Notes: generated by a model not told the origin, from the sequence alone. A stretch of 64,000 nucleotides of DNA from Melieria omissa (GCA_963971225.1 OZ020270.1:27217123-27281122); one strand, 5' to 3'; counted from the first letter of the stretch, positions 10,350-21,429 are shown. Program-made: numbers and translations.

Positions 10350-11665
10350 TTAGTTTAACGGCTCCTCGTCCTCAGCCCTGCGCTTGTTGGCTGAGCCTCG
10401 GTTGTCAGTTTTCCTCGCTTCAGGCGATTGCGATCGAGAACGGGAACGCCTCTTTCGTTGGCGGCAGTCTCGTGATATGTGGCCCTGCTTGCCACATACC
10501 CAGCAACCAACTTTAGAGGAGACCACCCGTGGCCTGTCCGGTGGCTTAGAGCGTATGGCCTGGATCGTAATGTCGGTGTCTGGCTGGATCTGGCGTATCC
10601 TTGCAGGTGCATACCGAGTGCTCCCAATCCATGTCGCCTCATATGTCATCGCGCTGGTCACCGTCTCCCTTAATGTCGGCTTGCCCATCATCAACGCACT
10701 GCGACGTGTTTCCGGATCATGAAGACCTTCAATCAATTTTCATCCTCCCGAGATCATCAGCGCCGAAGGACGGGTAGCATAGCTGCACGAGCCGCTCAAT
10801 GTCTGCTGCATATGTCTGCAGCGCCTCGTTGGATCTTTGCCTGCGGTTCTTCAGCTCACAGTAGTACAGCGTTCTGTTGTGCTCGTCGCTGTATTTGGCT
10901 GCCAGCGCCCTTATGACGGTCTCGTACTCACTTCGTAAACATTCTGGAACTGATTTTACTACCTCGGCCGCAGCACCTTTAAGAAAAAAATTCTCGCGGG
11001 TGTACCTCCCTAAGCCGCTCGTCCATCTTTCTGTTCATCGAAACTTCCAGACTATCAACTCGTTTGTTCAGGGAATCATCAAGATCGTCAACACGTTTGT
11101 TCAAGGAACCATCCAGGTCGCCAACTCGTTTGTTCAGGGAATCATCCAGGTCGTCGACTCACTTATCCAAGTGCTCTACCCGCGTCTCCAGGTGCTCGAC
11201 TTTCCCATTAATCTTGTCTGAGATTTCCTCCACCTTCTGCTCCAAGCGCGCAGAATTTTCCTGAAGCTTGCTGGACAACTCCCGATTTGCATTTTCCAGT
11301 TTTGCTGACATTTCCCGGTTCGTAGTTTCCAGTTTCGCTGCAATTTGCGCCGACATTTCACGATTGGAAGTCCCAAACATGCCTCTCATTGCAACCATAA
11401 GCTGGCTCATGTCCATTGCTTGTGGTGGCGCAGCCGCGGCAGCCGTACCTTGCATCGACGCCGCACTCGCAGGCGATTCCTCCACTTTGGCCGACGCCTC
11501 TAGCTCCTGCGTTCCGAACTCGTGCGCAGCCCAATCGATGCCTCGTGCCTCACACGCCTCTCGCAAGCGCAGCTGCACATCCACTTTCCCGCCAGCAGTC
11601 GGCAAATTCCAGGCAGCCAGCTCCTTCTTAAGCTGGTCCACCTTCAGCAGCTCGAGTTTAACCAT
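10350..11665 (-). pseudogene. Gag of G1: SAP-like N-terminus, coiled coil, CCHC knuckle, broken
   Basis: From the ATG at 11665 the first 168 codons give a SAP-like helix pair (LKKELAAWNLPTAGGKVDVQ) and then a long heptad-type coiled coil (REMSAKLENANRELSSKL). A TGA at about 11160 interrupts it; the reading continues through three 33-bp repeats encoding 11-residue units (11050-11160). An internal deletion near 10990 removes the start of the capsid-like region that G2 retains. A CCHC knuckle CWVCGKQGHISRDC lies at about 10490 and is followed by an Arg/Ser-rich tail. Gag would package RNA; this copy cannot. Confidence 0.85.
11055..11160 (-). repeat. 33-bp coding repeats in gag of G1
   Basis: A 33-bp unit (CGTTTGTTCAGGGAATCATC core on the plus strand) occurs three times in tandem with minor changes. 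On the coding strand each unit gives an 11-residue block of the DLDDSLNKR type, extending the coiled coil. G2 gag, at the corresponding place, lacks this expansion. Confidence 0.8.
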
Positions 11666-11727
11666 GTCCGTGCTTTTATAATTTTATTTATTTGGTTTTT
11701 TCTTGTTTATTTTCAATTTTCCACAAT

Positions 11728-12208
11728 CCCACTTCTGACACCAAATGTTACGAATACTAGTTCTAGTGGGCTGTTACGTATCTCTGGATTGCGTAATTTG
11801 AAAATAAAACACACTCAGTTTCTCAAACGCAGTCAATAAAATAAACCGACAATCACTTTATTTCACACTTTTACACTTCACTATTTTACACTTCGGTATT
11901 TGCTCAATTACTCCGTATGGTACCTTCACTAGTCAAAATCAGACTGACTCGCTGCGCCGCTTTTGACCCGGCTGCCTTTTATACCTTTCCGGCCATCGCG
12001 AAGATCGTTCTCGCACATTCCGGAGTGACCTAAAGGTTTCCATGACGATCGCGACCATCCTTGCCAGGTTGGACTAAAAGTAGCCATCATTGCCAGGTTG
12101 GACTAAAAGTTTCCCTTATTATCGCGGCCGTCGTTGCCAGATTGAATTATAGCACGGCGCGTAGCGACAGGGTTGCTTTGCACAGCGACAGACTGTCTTA
12201 TCGTTACA
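11728..12208 (-). repeat. 5' LTR (11746-12208) and primer site (11728-11745) of G1
   Basis: 463 bp, TG...CA, with two copies of the 29-bp U3 unit. The primer site just inside reads TTTGGTGTCAGAAGTGGG on the minus strand and is the same in G2 and nearly the same in G3. The tRNA was not identified. Confidence 0.9.
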
Positions 12209-12212
12209 CTAT

Positions 12213-13137
12213 TATATAGGGTTTTCCAACAAGAGGTGTTATTTTGGTATTCAAAGAATAATGCCATTTTTTGTGATAAATGATCGGATGTTTATTTCAT
12301 AATAAAGAGGAAGGCATGCTGGTTAAAATGAAAAACAACATCAGCCAAATGGCCACCACGACCACGCTTACAGGACCATATCCTTTTCATGAAATTTTCC
12401 ATAACCAAATCGCAAAGTGGCTGCCCTATGTCCTCGATAGCCTCACGAATTCTATCTTTGAGGTCTTGAATCGACGCTGGGCTGTTGGCGTACACCTTAT
12501 CTTTCACGTGGCCCCAAAGGAAGAAGTCGCAAGGTGTTAAATCACAAGATCTCGGTGGCCAATTGTGATCACCTCTTCCAGAGATAACACCCAGAGGACC
12601 CAATCAGCAAAGACACGACGTTGTTGATGATCGGTCGGCTTGAGTTCTTGTGTTAACTGAACTTTATAAGCCTTAAGACCCAAGTCTTTATGCAAAATAC
12701 GGTGTAATGGCGTTCTTGGAATGCCCAATTCCAAAGAACGACGAGGAATCGACAAACCTGGGTTTTTCTTCAACACTTTGGGCTACAGCAGCAATATTCT
12801 CAGTTGTTCTTGAGCGACGTGCACGGGTTTTATTCTTCACATCACTACTTTGTACCAACAGCTCGAATTGTTCCACCAATTTCTGTATTGCGGTCCGACA
12901 AGGTGCTTCACGACGACCCAAAAATGCTTTAGTTTTGCGAACTGTGACTGCAAGATTTTCACCATTTTTGTAGTGAATTTTAATAATTTCAATGCGTTGT
13001 TGAAGCGTGTATCGTTCCATTTTTAGTAATGGCGTAGTTTCTACTTGTCAAATGTCAAAGAATAAAAGGTTCAAAAGTGACAGCTACCGAAATACCGGGT
13101 GATTCAAAATAACACCTCTTGTTGGAAAACCCTATAT
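12213..13137 (-). mobile_element. Mariner-type element M1, internally deleted
   Basis: Inverted ends TAGGGTTTTCCAACAAGAGG at both sides continue for about 30 bp, and TA dinucleotides flank them. The element is about 925 bp, shorter than the usual 1.3 kb. G1 inserted only a few bases to its left. It lies between the J1 LINE and the satellite block. Confidence 0.85.
12292..13020 (-). pseudogene. Transposase remnant of mariner-type element M1
   Basis: The start at 13020 gives an N-terminal helix-turn-helix (MERYTLQQRIEIIKIHYKNG) and a second HTH-like block (PRRSLELGIPRTPLHRIL). The C-terminus keeps the third catalytic Asp in a DLTPCDFFLWG motif and the end of the protein. The middle, with the first two catalytic aspartates, has been deleted near 12600, and there is a frameshift near 12780. 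The protein could bind ends at best and cannot cut DNA. Confidence 0.85.
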
Positions 13138-16119
13138 AAGAACAAGTGTGACGTTTTTTGACCCACAATCACGAACCGATTTGGATGAAATAAGCACCAT
13201 ACATTTTTTTATCTGTGGGAATGGTACATAGGCTATACGAGAATGACCAACGCCCCCTTCTTACGCCCACTATGGTAACAAACCTCATCTATTGTATGCT
13301 TTTGTAAGGCAATATGGGTATCAAACGATTCAGCATGTCATTGCGGCAAACATACGCTATAATATAATCGGCGACGCCCACTTTCCGTGCCCACAAAGCT
13401 AACAAAACGAAGCTACGGTACATGTCTGTAAATCAGTATTAGTTTCAAATGATTCTGTGTTTCGTTGATGTTAACAGAGGATATATAAGATTGACCACGC
13501 CCACCTGATATGCCTTTTCGCGACGCCCACTATAATAACAAATAAGCCATGGTATATTTGTCGTAGAAATATGGGTATCAGACGATTCAGCGTGTCATTG
13601 CGGCAAACATAGGCTATAATATAACCGGCCACGCCCTCTAAACTAACAAAACAAATCTACGGAACATGTCTGAAAATTAATGTTGATGTTAAATGATTCT
13701 ATGTTTCATAGCGGTAAACATAAGCTATGTATATAAAGTTGACCACGTCTACCTTTTATGCCTTCCTGCAATGTCTTTTATGATGACAGAAATTAACTGT
13801 GGTATATTTGTGCAAAACAATACGGATACAAAAAAATGTTGCGAGGCATTGAGGCAAATATCTATGTGTTGTATGTTTGTTTGTTGGTCCCACGACACTA
13901 AAACTCAAAAACTAAACAGCCGATTAGTTGAATTTTTCACGGAATGTTCATATTGAGTAACTCTCGGTAAACCACATAATGCGAATACGACCCGATAGGT
14001 AGGCGTGGCACCTCCCATACAACTTACATTTTCAATATGGAATATTAAGATTAAGATCATCAAGTTCTGGTGCGGGGCCACCGTTTAGATGTGCCGTTTC
14101 ACTGGTAAAATTTAATGGGCGTTGGACAAGAGGCGTGGCACTTTTTAAATGCCGGTGTAACTTTGGAACTATAGCGTTCACATCAACGACACTCGGTACA
14201 AACGTACGATTTAGTTGTGTTTTTCAGTAAGGGGAATGGGGTGGGTTTTTGCCAAGGGGGCGTGGCACCGCCCATACAACTTAAATTTTCAATATGGAAT
14301 ATCTTCGGAATGAAAAATCGGGCAGCATTAAAATTTGGTGCGGGGCTACCGTTTAGATATGCCGTTTCACTGGTGAGCGTTGGACAAGGGGTGTGGCATT
14401 TTTTAAGCAACTCAAATGTTTTGAATGACTGTGGAACTACAAATCACACATCAAAGATTTACGTTTTAGATGTGCCCTTCGACATGGGGAATAGGGGCAT
14501 GGGGCCCATTGACATCTAGCTTGCGTGCAAAGCCGCAGGGCGCTACTAGTAGGCTATAACATAATCTGCCATGCCCATTTTCCGTGCCCACTAAACTAAC
14601 AAAAAAGAAGCTACGGTACATGTCGGTAAATCAGTATTAATATCAAATGATTCCGTGTTTCATTGATTTTAAAATAGGATATATAAAATTGATCACAGCC
14701 ACCTGATATACCTTTTCGCCACGCCCACTATAACAACAAATCAGCCATGGTATATTTGTAGGTAGGGGCATCAAACGATTCAGCGTGTCATTGCGGCAAG
14801 CATAGGCTATAATATAATTGGCCACGCCCACTTTCCGTGCCCACTAAACTAACAAAACGAAGCTACGGTACATGTCGGTAAATCAGTATTAATATCAAAT
14901 GATTCCGTGTTTCATTGATATTAACACAGGATATAGAAGATTGACCACGCCCACTTGATATGCCTTTTTGCCACGATCACTATAATAACAAATCAGCCAT
15001 GATATATTTGTCACAGCAATACCGGTGTCAAACGATTTAGCGTGTCATTGCGGCAAACAAAGGCTACAATATAATCGGCCACGCCCACTTTCTGCGCCAA
15101 CTAAACCAACAAAGCGAAACTGCAGTACATGTCGGGAAATAAGTATTAATACCAAATGGTTCCGTGTTTTGTTGATATTAACACAGGATATATAAAATTG
15201 CCCACGCCTACCTATTACGCCTTCTTCGCCACGATCACTATAATAACAAATCAGCCATGATATATTTGTCACAGCAATACCGGTGTCAAACGATTTAGCG
15301 TGTCATTGCGGCAAACAAAGGCTACAATATAATCGGCCACGCCCACTTTCTGCGCCAACTAAACCAACAAAGCGAAACTGCAGTACATGTCGGGAAATAA
15401 GTATTAATACCAAATGGTTCCGTGTTTTGTTGATATTAACACAGGATATATAAAATTGCCCACGCCTACCTATTACGCCTTCTTCGCCACGATCACTATA
15501 ATAACAAATCAGCCATGATATATTTGTCACAGCAATACCGGTGTCAAACGATTTAGCGATTTGATAGGGGGAATGGGGTGTTTGATGTGCCGTTTCACTG
15601 GTAAAACTTTGTAAGCGTTGGTCAAGGGGCGTGGCACGTTTTAAGCGCCCAATTGTTTTCAATTACTTTGGAACTGCAAATCACACATCAAGATATTTGG
15701 CACATACTAACGATTTCGACGTGCCCTTCGACAAGGAGAGTAGAGTGGGTTTTGGACGAGGGGCATGGCACCACCCATAGAACCCAAATTTTTAATGTGG
15801 AATATCTTCGCAACAATAAGTTGGAAAGCTTTGAAGTTTTGTATACCATCGTCTCATAGATGTGTCATTCTACTGGCAAAATTTTACGGGCGTTAACAAA
15901 GGAAGCGGTATATTTTTTGTGACTGAAATTTTCCGCGTAACTTTGGAACTGAAAGTCGCATATCAATAAAACCGGGTCACATCCTTCGACTGGAGGAATG
16001 GATTGGGCATTACATAAAAGAGGCGTGGCATTGCCCATAGAATGTAGTATGAGGAAACTTGATTTATTGGGCCCATTGACTTCAAACTTGCGTGCAAAGC
16101 CGCAGGGCCCTTCTACTAC
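13138..16119. repeat. Helitron-type satellite block, two head-to-tail units
   Basis: About 3 kb of CGCCC-rich tandem repeats. Repeat type A (GGCCACGCCCACTTTCCGTG, period about 257 bp) occupies 13170-13980 and 14552-15557. Type B (GGGCGTGGCACCGCCCATAC) occupies 13980-14520 and 15558-16080. Each A-plus-B stretch ends with CTTGCGTGCAAAGCCGCAGG (14521-14552 and 16088-16118), which matches the 3' end of the Helitron at 27892-30186. The block therefore looks like two Helitron-derived copies in tandem. No canonical 5' TC end was found with certainty. No gene. Confidence 0.65.
14972..15557. repeat. Near-identical 257-bp tandem duplication
   Basis: The stretch starting GCCACGATCACTATAATAAC repeats at 14972, 15229 and 15486 (partial) with essentially no differences that I can see. 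Neighbouring type A units are much more diverged, so this duplication is recent. Confidence 0.85.
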
Positions 16120-16856
16120 TTAAGGGGGTCGTCTAGTGTGAAGGCCGTATTTTTATGCCTTTTTTGACAGTCATTATTAAAAAAACCGTTCAAGTAAAAT
16201 AACTTTTGAATTTTATTTCTTCGTTGAGTACATTTCGACAAAGTTTTATAATTATTTGAAGCCAATCTATTGATTAGTATCGGAGTTACACCACTCAACA
16301 GGAAGACGTAAAAAAAAAAGTTGCTCCACTGCTGCCATGATTCCGGGCGTTGTGATTATCTGAAATCAAAAAACCAAACGCCATTTCATTCCTGAGACTT
16401 CAAACTGCAAATTGAGCTAAAAGAAAGTTCGAATTCCAAAAAAAAAGTATTTTTTTGCCTAAACATAAAAAAATATGAGTTTTTCGACTATTTTTCACGT
16501 GCATATAATTGAAGAAAAAAAAAAGTAACGAAGCAATCTTAATTCTTTTAGCTTAATTTGTAGTTGGACATGTACTCAAGATGGTGTAAAAATTTGAGCA
16601 TTAATAGTTAAATAGTTTTTGAGTTATCGTGGCAGCAGTTTTGAAAAAACGTGTTTTGAGAAAAACGCGTTTTTAAGTTGGAAGTTGGAGGTATGCGCTT
16701 CGCATACCTACTCCGGTTTACAAGTGCAACTTGATAACGGCTTCGAATTTACAAAAATCCATTTATACACGTCTTCTAAACATGTTTTAGAAGTGATTTA
16801 TGAAAAAAAAACAAAAACGATTTTTTTTGACCCGTCACACTAGACGACCCCCTTAA
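16120..16856. mobile_element. TTAA-type MITE A
   Basis: Perfect inverted ends TTAAGGGGGTCGTCTAGTGT with TTAA at both borders; 737 bp including both TTAA. AT-rich, no ORF. TTAA duplication is typical of piggyBac and Kolobok-type transposons. The ends start with GGGG rather than the CCC usual for piggyBac, so the superfamily is open. It sits where the satellite block meets the second half of LINE J1. Confidence 0.85.
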
Positions 16857-17511
16857 TAAATACAACCATATGGAGCATATGATATACGCAGATGACGTCT
16901 TAATTTTCACCAAAACAAATGATCTGAACGCCGTTAACAACAAATTTACCAACATAATACAAGATATATCAGTATGGTCAAATACACCTGGAGCCAGACT
17001 ATCATTAACTAAATGCCGACTCTTACACATATGTAGAAAACAAAATTGAAAATTAAACACCTTGTCCTTAATTGTTAATAATATTTCAATCCCATGGTAA
17101 AACAGCTTAAAAATTCTAGGCTTAATATTTGATAAAACACTTACTTTTAAGGATCATAGTTTATATAAGGAAAGCGCTAACTGCCAGGCTCAATATAATA
17201 AAGTATCTAACTTCTAAGCACTCATTTGTTCATCTCAACTTACTTTTAAAAATAACCAAAGCTTTAATATTGTCCAAAATTGATTATGGTCTTTGTATCT
17301 ACGGTCACTGTGCCAAGTCACATCTAAAAAACATCGCACCGCCCTACCAGGTTGCTGCCCGTCGATCCATTCCAGCATTCCCTACTTCACCTACGAGGTT
17401 TGTTTTGGCTGAAGCTGGTCTGCCGTCAATCGAAGAACGCACAATGTTTTCCACAATGTGAATAATGAAAAAAAATGTGAATAATGAAAAAAGAAAAAAA
17501 AATTATGTTGA
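16857..17511 (+). pseudogene. LINE J1, 3' piece: catalytic RT box to tail
   Basis: Translation begins with the RT catalytic box IYADDVLIFTK, followed by LSLTKCRLLHICRK and the thumb region (LKILGLIFDKTLTF), then a C-terminal tail with AAR..IPAFPTSPT. Several stops and shifts occur. The end has an A-rich repeated tail (TGAATAATGAAAA units near 17458-17505). Together with 3683-4763 it forms one LINE split by 12.1 kb of later insertions. Confidence 0.75.
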
Positions 17512-17542
17512 GTTACTGAGCTTGTAATCTTGCGAGATTACA

Positions 17543-18250
17543 TTAAGGGGCACGACTAGTTTGAAATTTTGAAAATTTCGTTTTTTGTTTTATTTCATAT
17601 TTTTATAGTATAACTATGATAGAAAAAGTATACGAACGGATTTTGTCGAATTCGTAAAAGTCTCTGTCTCGTTCACTACGCGGTAATACGCTTTTAAAAC
17701 TTTAAACGCGTTGTTCTCAAAACTACATTTTTCAAATTTGCTGCAGCTGTAACTTGATAACAAATCATCCGATCGACTTGGGTCTTTTTTTAGCTTATTG
17801 TGTATTTGTTTTTCCATACAATGACCCTCCAGTTTAATGATAGGATGAAAAGTATAATTATGCCAGGCCAGAAACCATCAGATTTTTCAGCAACATTTTA
17901 TTTTTTTTTCAAAAAACCGCCATTTTGTTGCATTTTATTTTTTTTTTTCAACCGAGGGTCATTGTATAGGAAATATAACCTAGTTAAGTAAAATTTTTGG
18001 TTTTTTTGATTTCAGGCACTGTGAAGGCTACAATCACTGCAGCAGTAGGAGAACGTTTTTTTTTTGAAGACTCAGGAGATGGTGGATAACTTGCTGAAAA
18101 TCGAATATTTTCATTTGAAAAATACATATATGTATTTGCATAAATACATATATCTGCAAAATTTTAAAACATTCGATGCAATACTTCACAAAATTCAAAA
18201 TTCACAAAAATCTCCTTTTTTCAGGCGGTCAAACTAGTTGTGCCCCTTAA
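17543..18250. mobile_element. TTAA-type MITE B
   Basis: Inverted ends TTAAGGGGCACGACTAGTTT (left) and the same with one change (right), with TTAA on both sides; 708 bp. No ORF. It shares the first eight bases TTAAGGGG and an internal TTTGGTTTTTTTGATTTCAG segment (inverted) with MITE A, so the two are related. An 8-bp-stem hairpin (17523-17542) abuts the left border. Confidence 0.85.
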
Positions 18251-18386
18251 AACTAAGCAAAAACAGTACAATTTTTTACAGTGCGAACAAAAAGTGAGAA
18301 ATTTTCATACAATTTGTACTGGGGTACCCGGGTACCCCATCAAACTGGTAAGGGTGTTTTTTTCAGCACACACACTAGTCACTATA

Positions 18387-19336
18387 TACCTTGTGACCGA
18401 AAAGTTTCCGGAAATTTTAAATAAAACGCAAAATTCTTAATCTTCATCAATATTTATTTTATCTCCTTCAAAATATGCTCCATTAGAAGCGATACACATA
18501 TGCCAACTTTTCTTCCAATCATCAAAACATTTTTTATAGGCGCTTTCCGGTATGGCTTTGAGTTCCCTCTGCGAATTCTGTTTTACGTCTTCTATGGATT
18601 CAAAACGCGTTCCTCTGAATGGTAATTTGAGTTTGGGAAACAGGAAAAAGTCACACGGTGCATGATCAGGTGAATACGGTGGCTGTTCGATGGTATTTAT
18701 TGAATGTTTGGCCTTAAAATCGTTGATAATGTTGGCTCGGTGCGAGGGAGCATTATCGTCATGAAAAATCCATGAATTATCCTTCCACAATTGAGGCCGT
18801 TTACGGCGGATATTTTCACGCAAACGTCTTAAAACAGTCAAATAATAGTCTTTACCGACTGTTTGTCCTTCAGCGACGAATTCATGATGCACCACACCAC
18901 GAATATCGAAGAAAACAATCAGCATTACCTTGATTTTCGAGCGACTTTGGCGTGGTTTTTTCGGTTTCGGCTCGTCTTTTCCTCTCCATTCCGATGATTG
19001 TTGGCTTGTTTGCATGTCGTACTCGTAGACCCATGTCTCGTCACCAGTTATGATGCGTTCCATGAAAGTTGGATCGGAATTGGCACGATCAAGCACGTCC
19101 AAAGAGACCTGTTCACGGTACTCATTTTGAAGAAAATTCTCAACAAAATCGCAACGCACTACTGAGGTGAACTGGTTTCAACAGCTGCCGTAAACAAACT
19201 GTCTGACAGATCGCGCTCATTTTTGGCATAGTACTTAAGGACAGTGCTACCAACCTACAGAAACTTAAAATATCGAAAAATATACAGCGCGCGAATTTTA
19301 AATGAGAATTTCCGGAAACTTTTCGGTCACAAGGTA
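18387..19336 (-). mobile_element. Mariner element M2
   Basis: Inverted ends CCTTGTGACCGAAAAGTTTC (continuing about 28 bp) with flanking TA, total about 950 bp. It inserted into the endonuclease start of LINE J3. A full element would be near 1.3 kb; the missing part is the N-terminal coding region. Confidence 0.9.
18437..19159 (-). pseudogene. Mariner transposase of M2, N-terminally truncated
   Basis: An open frame of 240 codons covers the catalytic domain. The triad is complete: first Asp in TGDETWVYEYD, second in HDDNAPSHRA and third in YSPDHAPCDFFLF, with 34 residues between the last two (DD34D, the mariner pattern). The C-terminus runs to the usual end. The N-terminal paired-type HTH region of about 100 residues, needed to bind the ends, is absent, so the protein should not transpose the element. 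The ATG at 19159 is internal to the original gene. Confidence 0.9.
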
Positions 19337-19638
19337 TGTTCAACTCTTGGTTAGTAATTTCCACTGTGGTACATGTTTCAACACATAAGATTAAAGCTGG
19401 TTTTACAGTTTCAATACGTTTTTCAAGTTCATATTTATTTGACGGAATACTGTTAATATTAAGATAAATACAATTTAAATCTTTATTTATTAATTGCTAT
19501 TTACGTGATTTCGTCGTACTTTGTAAATATCTTTTATAAGCTGGCCATTCTCTACTGAACGCATAATGATTTACATCATCATCTAATAATTTTTTTTTAA
19601 CCAATTCGCAGCAATTCACAACTTTATTATACTGGACC

Positions 19639-20947
19639 TATAACACCGTGCGACAACAAATTTTACACACAAAAAAATCGGTATACTCGCAAAACTAGGG
19701 GCCAAACGTAGTAAAACTGCGTTTTTCTCTCTGACGTCAGGATTTTTTTTAAAAGGACTTTGAAATTTGAAGGACATGTTTATTTCAAAAAATTATTTAA
19801 AAAATTGAACGCATTGTAGAATAACAATATGGGTATCAAATGAAAGAAAAAAATCCTTAGAATCTTCAAAAAATAATGTTTTTGGTGTAAAAGGACGAAG
19901 AGGTATTGAAAATGTCCTTTTAAAACTTTATCCTTGAATATCCCTGAAAATTTCCAACATTTTTTTTGGAAAAAAATATATCTTAAGGAATAATATGTAC
20001 ACTACCACATCTTCGAATTTCGTTCTTCTAACTTTAATAGTTAAGGATATAAAAAAATTTATATTTCTCATTATAAAACAAAGATATATTGCACCGTACG
20101 ACACGTACGTACGTTTATGTTTTTGGTACGTGACACGTACCAAAAACATAAACGGCAAAGTAAACGCATACATTTTCCTTAAACAATTTGTTTCAAAATA
20201 AATCAGTCATAAAATGCATTTTAAATGACTTTTGTTAACTTTTAAATTAAGTTATGAGGACTAGTATTCACAGTAAGTACGTATCCTCATGCATTCATCT
20301 TGTTCCTCTTGGATGAGTTTTATTCAAGAAAACTCAATTTTTTAATTTTCAATGTCTTGTGAAAACAAATACTTAGGTTGAAACGCAATTTTTAAGTTGC
20401 AGAATTAGTGTATTTAACTTCCAGTATTAGCAGCATAACGATTTGTACATGAGTTAATTAAATATTTTATTTTTGTCGTACGGTGCAATATATCTTTGTT
20501 TTATAATGAGAAATATAAAATTTTTTATATCCTTAACTATTAAAGTTAGAAGAACGAAATTCGAAGATGTGGTAGTGTACATATTAGTCTTTAAGATATA
20601 TTTTTTTTTTCAAAAAAAATGTTGGAAATTTTCAAGGATATTCAAGGATAAAGTTTTAAAAGGACATTTTCAATACCTCTTCGTCCTTTTACACCAAAAA
20701 CATTATTTTTTGAAGATTCTAAGGATTTTTTTCTTTCATTTGATACCCATATTGTTATTCTACAATGCGTTCTATTTTTTAAATAATTTTTTGAAATAAA
20801 CATGTCCTTCAAATTTCAAAGTCCTTTTAAAAAAAATCCTGACGTCAGAGAGAAAAACTAAAAACGCAGTTTTACTACGTTTGGCCCCTAGTTTTGCGAG
20901 TATACCGATTTTTTCGTGTGTAAAATTTGTTGTCGCACGGTGTTATA
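19639..20947. mobile_element. Foldback-type element with long inverted arms
   Basis: The arms 19639-20102 and 20475-20947 are inverted copies of each other with few mismatches, starting TATAACACCGTGCGACAACA. The 370-bp centre holds a very tight palindrome (20112-20154). TATA lies at both borders, so the exact duplication is ambiguous. No transposase; ORFs in the arms are non-coding reflections of one another. It sits between LINE pieces J3 and J2. Confidence 0.9.
20112..20154. repeat. 21-bp perfect hairpin with 1-nt loop
   Basis: The left arm begins CGTTTATGTTTTTGGTACGT and its exact inverse follows after a single base. It lies next to ACGTACGTACG alternations in the loop of the foldback element. 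Confidence 0.9.
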
Positions 20948-21429
20948 GAATGTATTCCAATTCTGTCAAAGGCTTTTTCCATGTCAAATGACAGGATAGA
21001 AAAGTGGTTTCTTGTGCTTAGGCAAATTGTGATTTCTTCGTCTAAGGCTAGTAATGCGTTCATTGTCCCTCTTTCGGGTTTGAAAGCCGTCTGACAAGTG
21101 TTTAATAGTTTGTCTTCTAAAAGAAGCCACATTAGTCTGCGAAAAACCATTTTTTCAAGAATTTTGGATATGCATGGTAGTAATAATATTAGTCGGTACC
21201 CTTCTGTAGAAACTCTTTCCACTGCTATGGGATTATGCCCTGTTTAAGAATGTCAGTGTAGATTTCGCAGAGGAGTTTTTTTGTTTGAATGGTTAGCTAC
21301 TTATAGATGATATACGGTAATTTATCCTCATCGGGCGTATTTCCCTTTAGCGAAGAAAGACATGATTATAGTTCTGGCAAAGTGAAAGCCGATTCGATGT
21401 GATTTCCTTTTTTCGTATATTATAATTAA
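20948..21429 (-). pseudogene. LINE J2: N-terminal RT fragment (I/Jockey-type)
   Basis: The minus strand gives FTLPEL and LSSLKGNTPDEDKLPYI, then IQTKKLLCEIYTDILKQGII, YRLILLLPCISKILEKMV and SFDMEKAFDRIGIHS: the RT region before the catalytic box. Two frame changes are seen near 21230 and 21360. It is cut by the foldback element on one side and abuts the Helitron 3' end on the other. Similar to but distinct from J1. Confidence 0.75.

Larger units (their letters stand above)
4764..12208 (-). mobile_element. Gypsy-type LTR retrotransposon copy G1
   Basis: Two LTRs (4764-5251 and 11746-12208) with TG...CA ends bracket gag, protease, RT, RNase H and integrase on the minus strand. A 4-bp target duplication CTAT flanks it (4760-4763 and 12209-12212). 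The same family recurs as G2 (22047-56151) and G3 (from 63671). G1 has been hit by two hAT-type MITEs (7250-8385 and 9056-9731). Several frames are broken, so the copy is dead for autonomous movement. Integrase with DD35E spacing and a GPY/F-like C-terminus, and no env, place it in Ty3/Gypsy; the exact lineage is open. Confidence 0.9.
18251..19638 (-). pseudogene. LINE J3: ORF1 tail and start of endonuclease, interrupted by mariner M2
   Basis: On the minus strand 19638-19490 reads as the end of an ORF1-like protein (VNHYAFSREWPAYKRYLQ), then 19480-19340 gives the start of an APE endonuclease (YLNINSIPSNKYELEKRI and ILCVETCT, containing the catalytic Glu). The frame is then cut by M2 at 19336. 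The short stretch 18386-18251 may be the continuation (QYKLYENFSLF) but is too degraded to be sure. It is a different copy from J2, because on this strand endonuclease lies downstream of the J2 RT. Confidence 0.55.

Noticed and set aside
15045..15662. Minus-strand ORFs of 75 and 119 codons with identical C-termini
   Set aside because: They lie in the 257-bp satellite repeat; the identity reflects the repeat and not coding constraint.
13138..16119. Regularly spaced repeats that could suggest a CRISPR array
   Set aside because: Units are about 257 bp with no short repeat/unique spacer pattern, the DNA is eukaryotic and the repeats end in Helitron-type motifs.
19928..20799. ORFs of 60-110 codons in the foldback element
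   Set aside because: They come from AT-rich inverted arms, occur on both strands as mirror images and show no domain pattern.
19339..20948. J2 and J3 as one LINE split by the foldback element
   Set aside because: On the shared strand the RT piece would lie upstream of the endonuclease start, the reverse of the normal order, so they are separate copies or a rearrangement.
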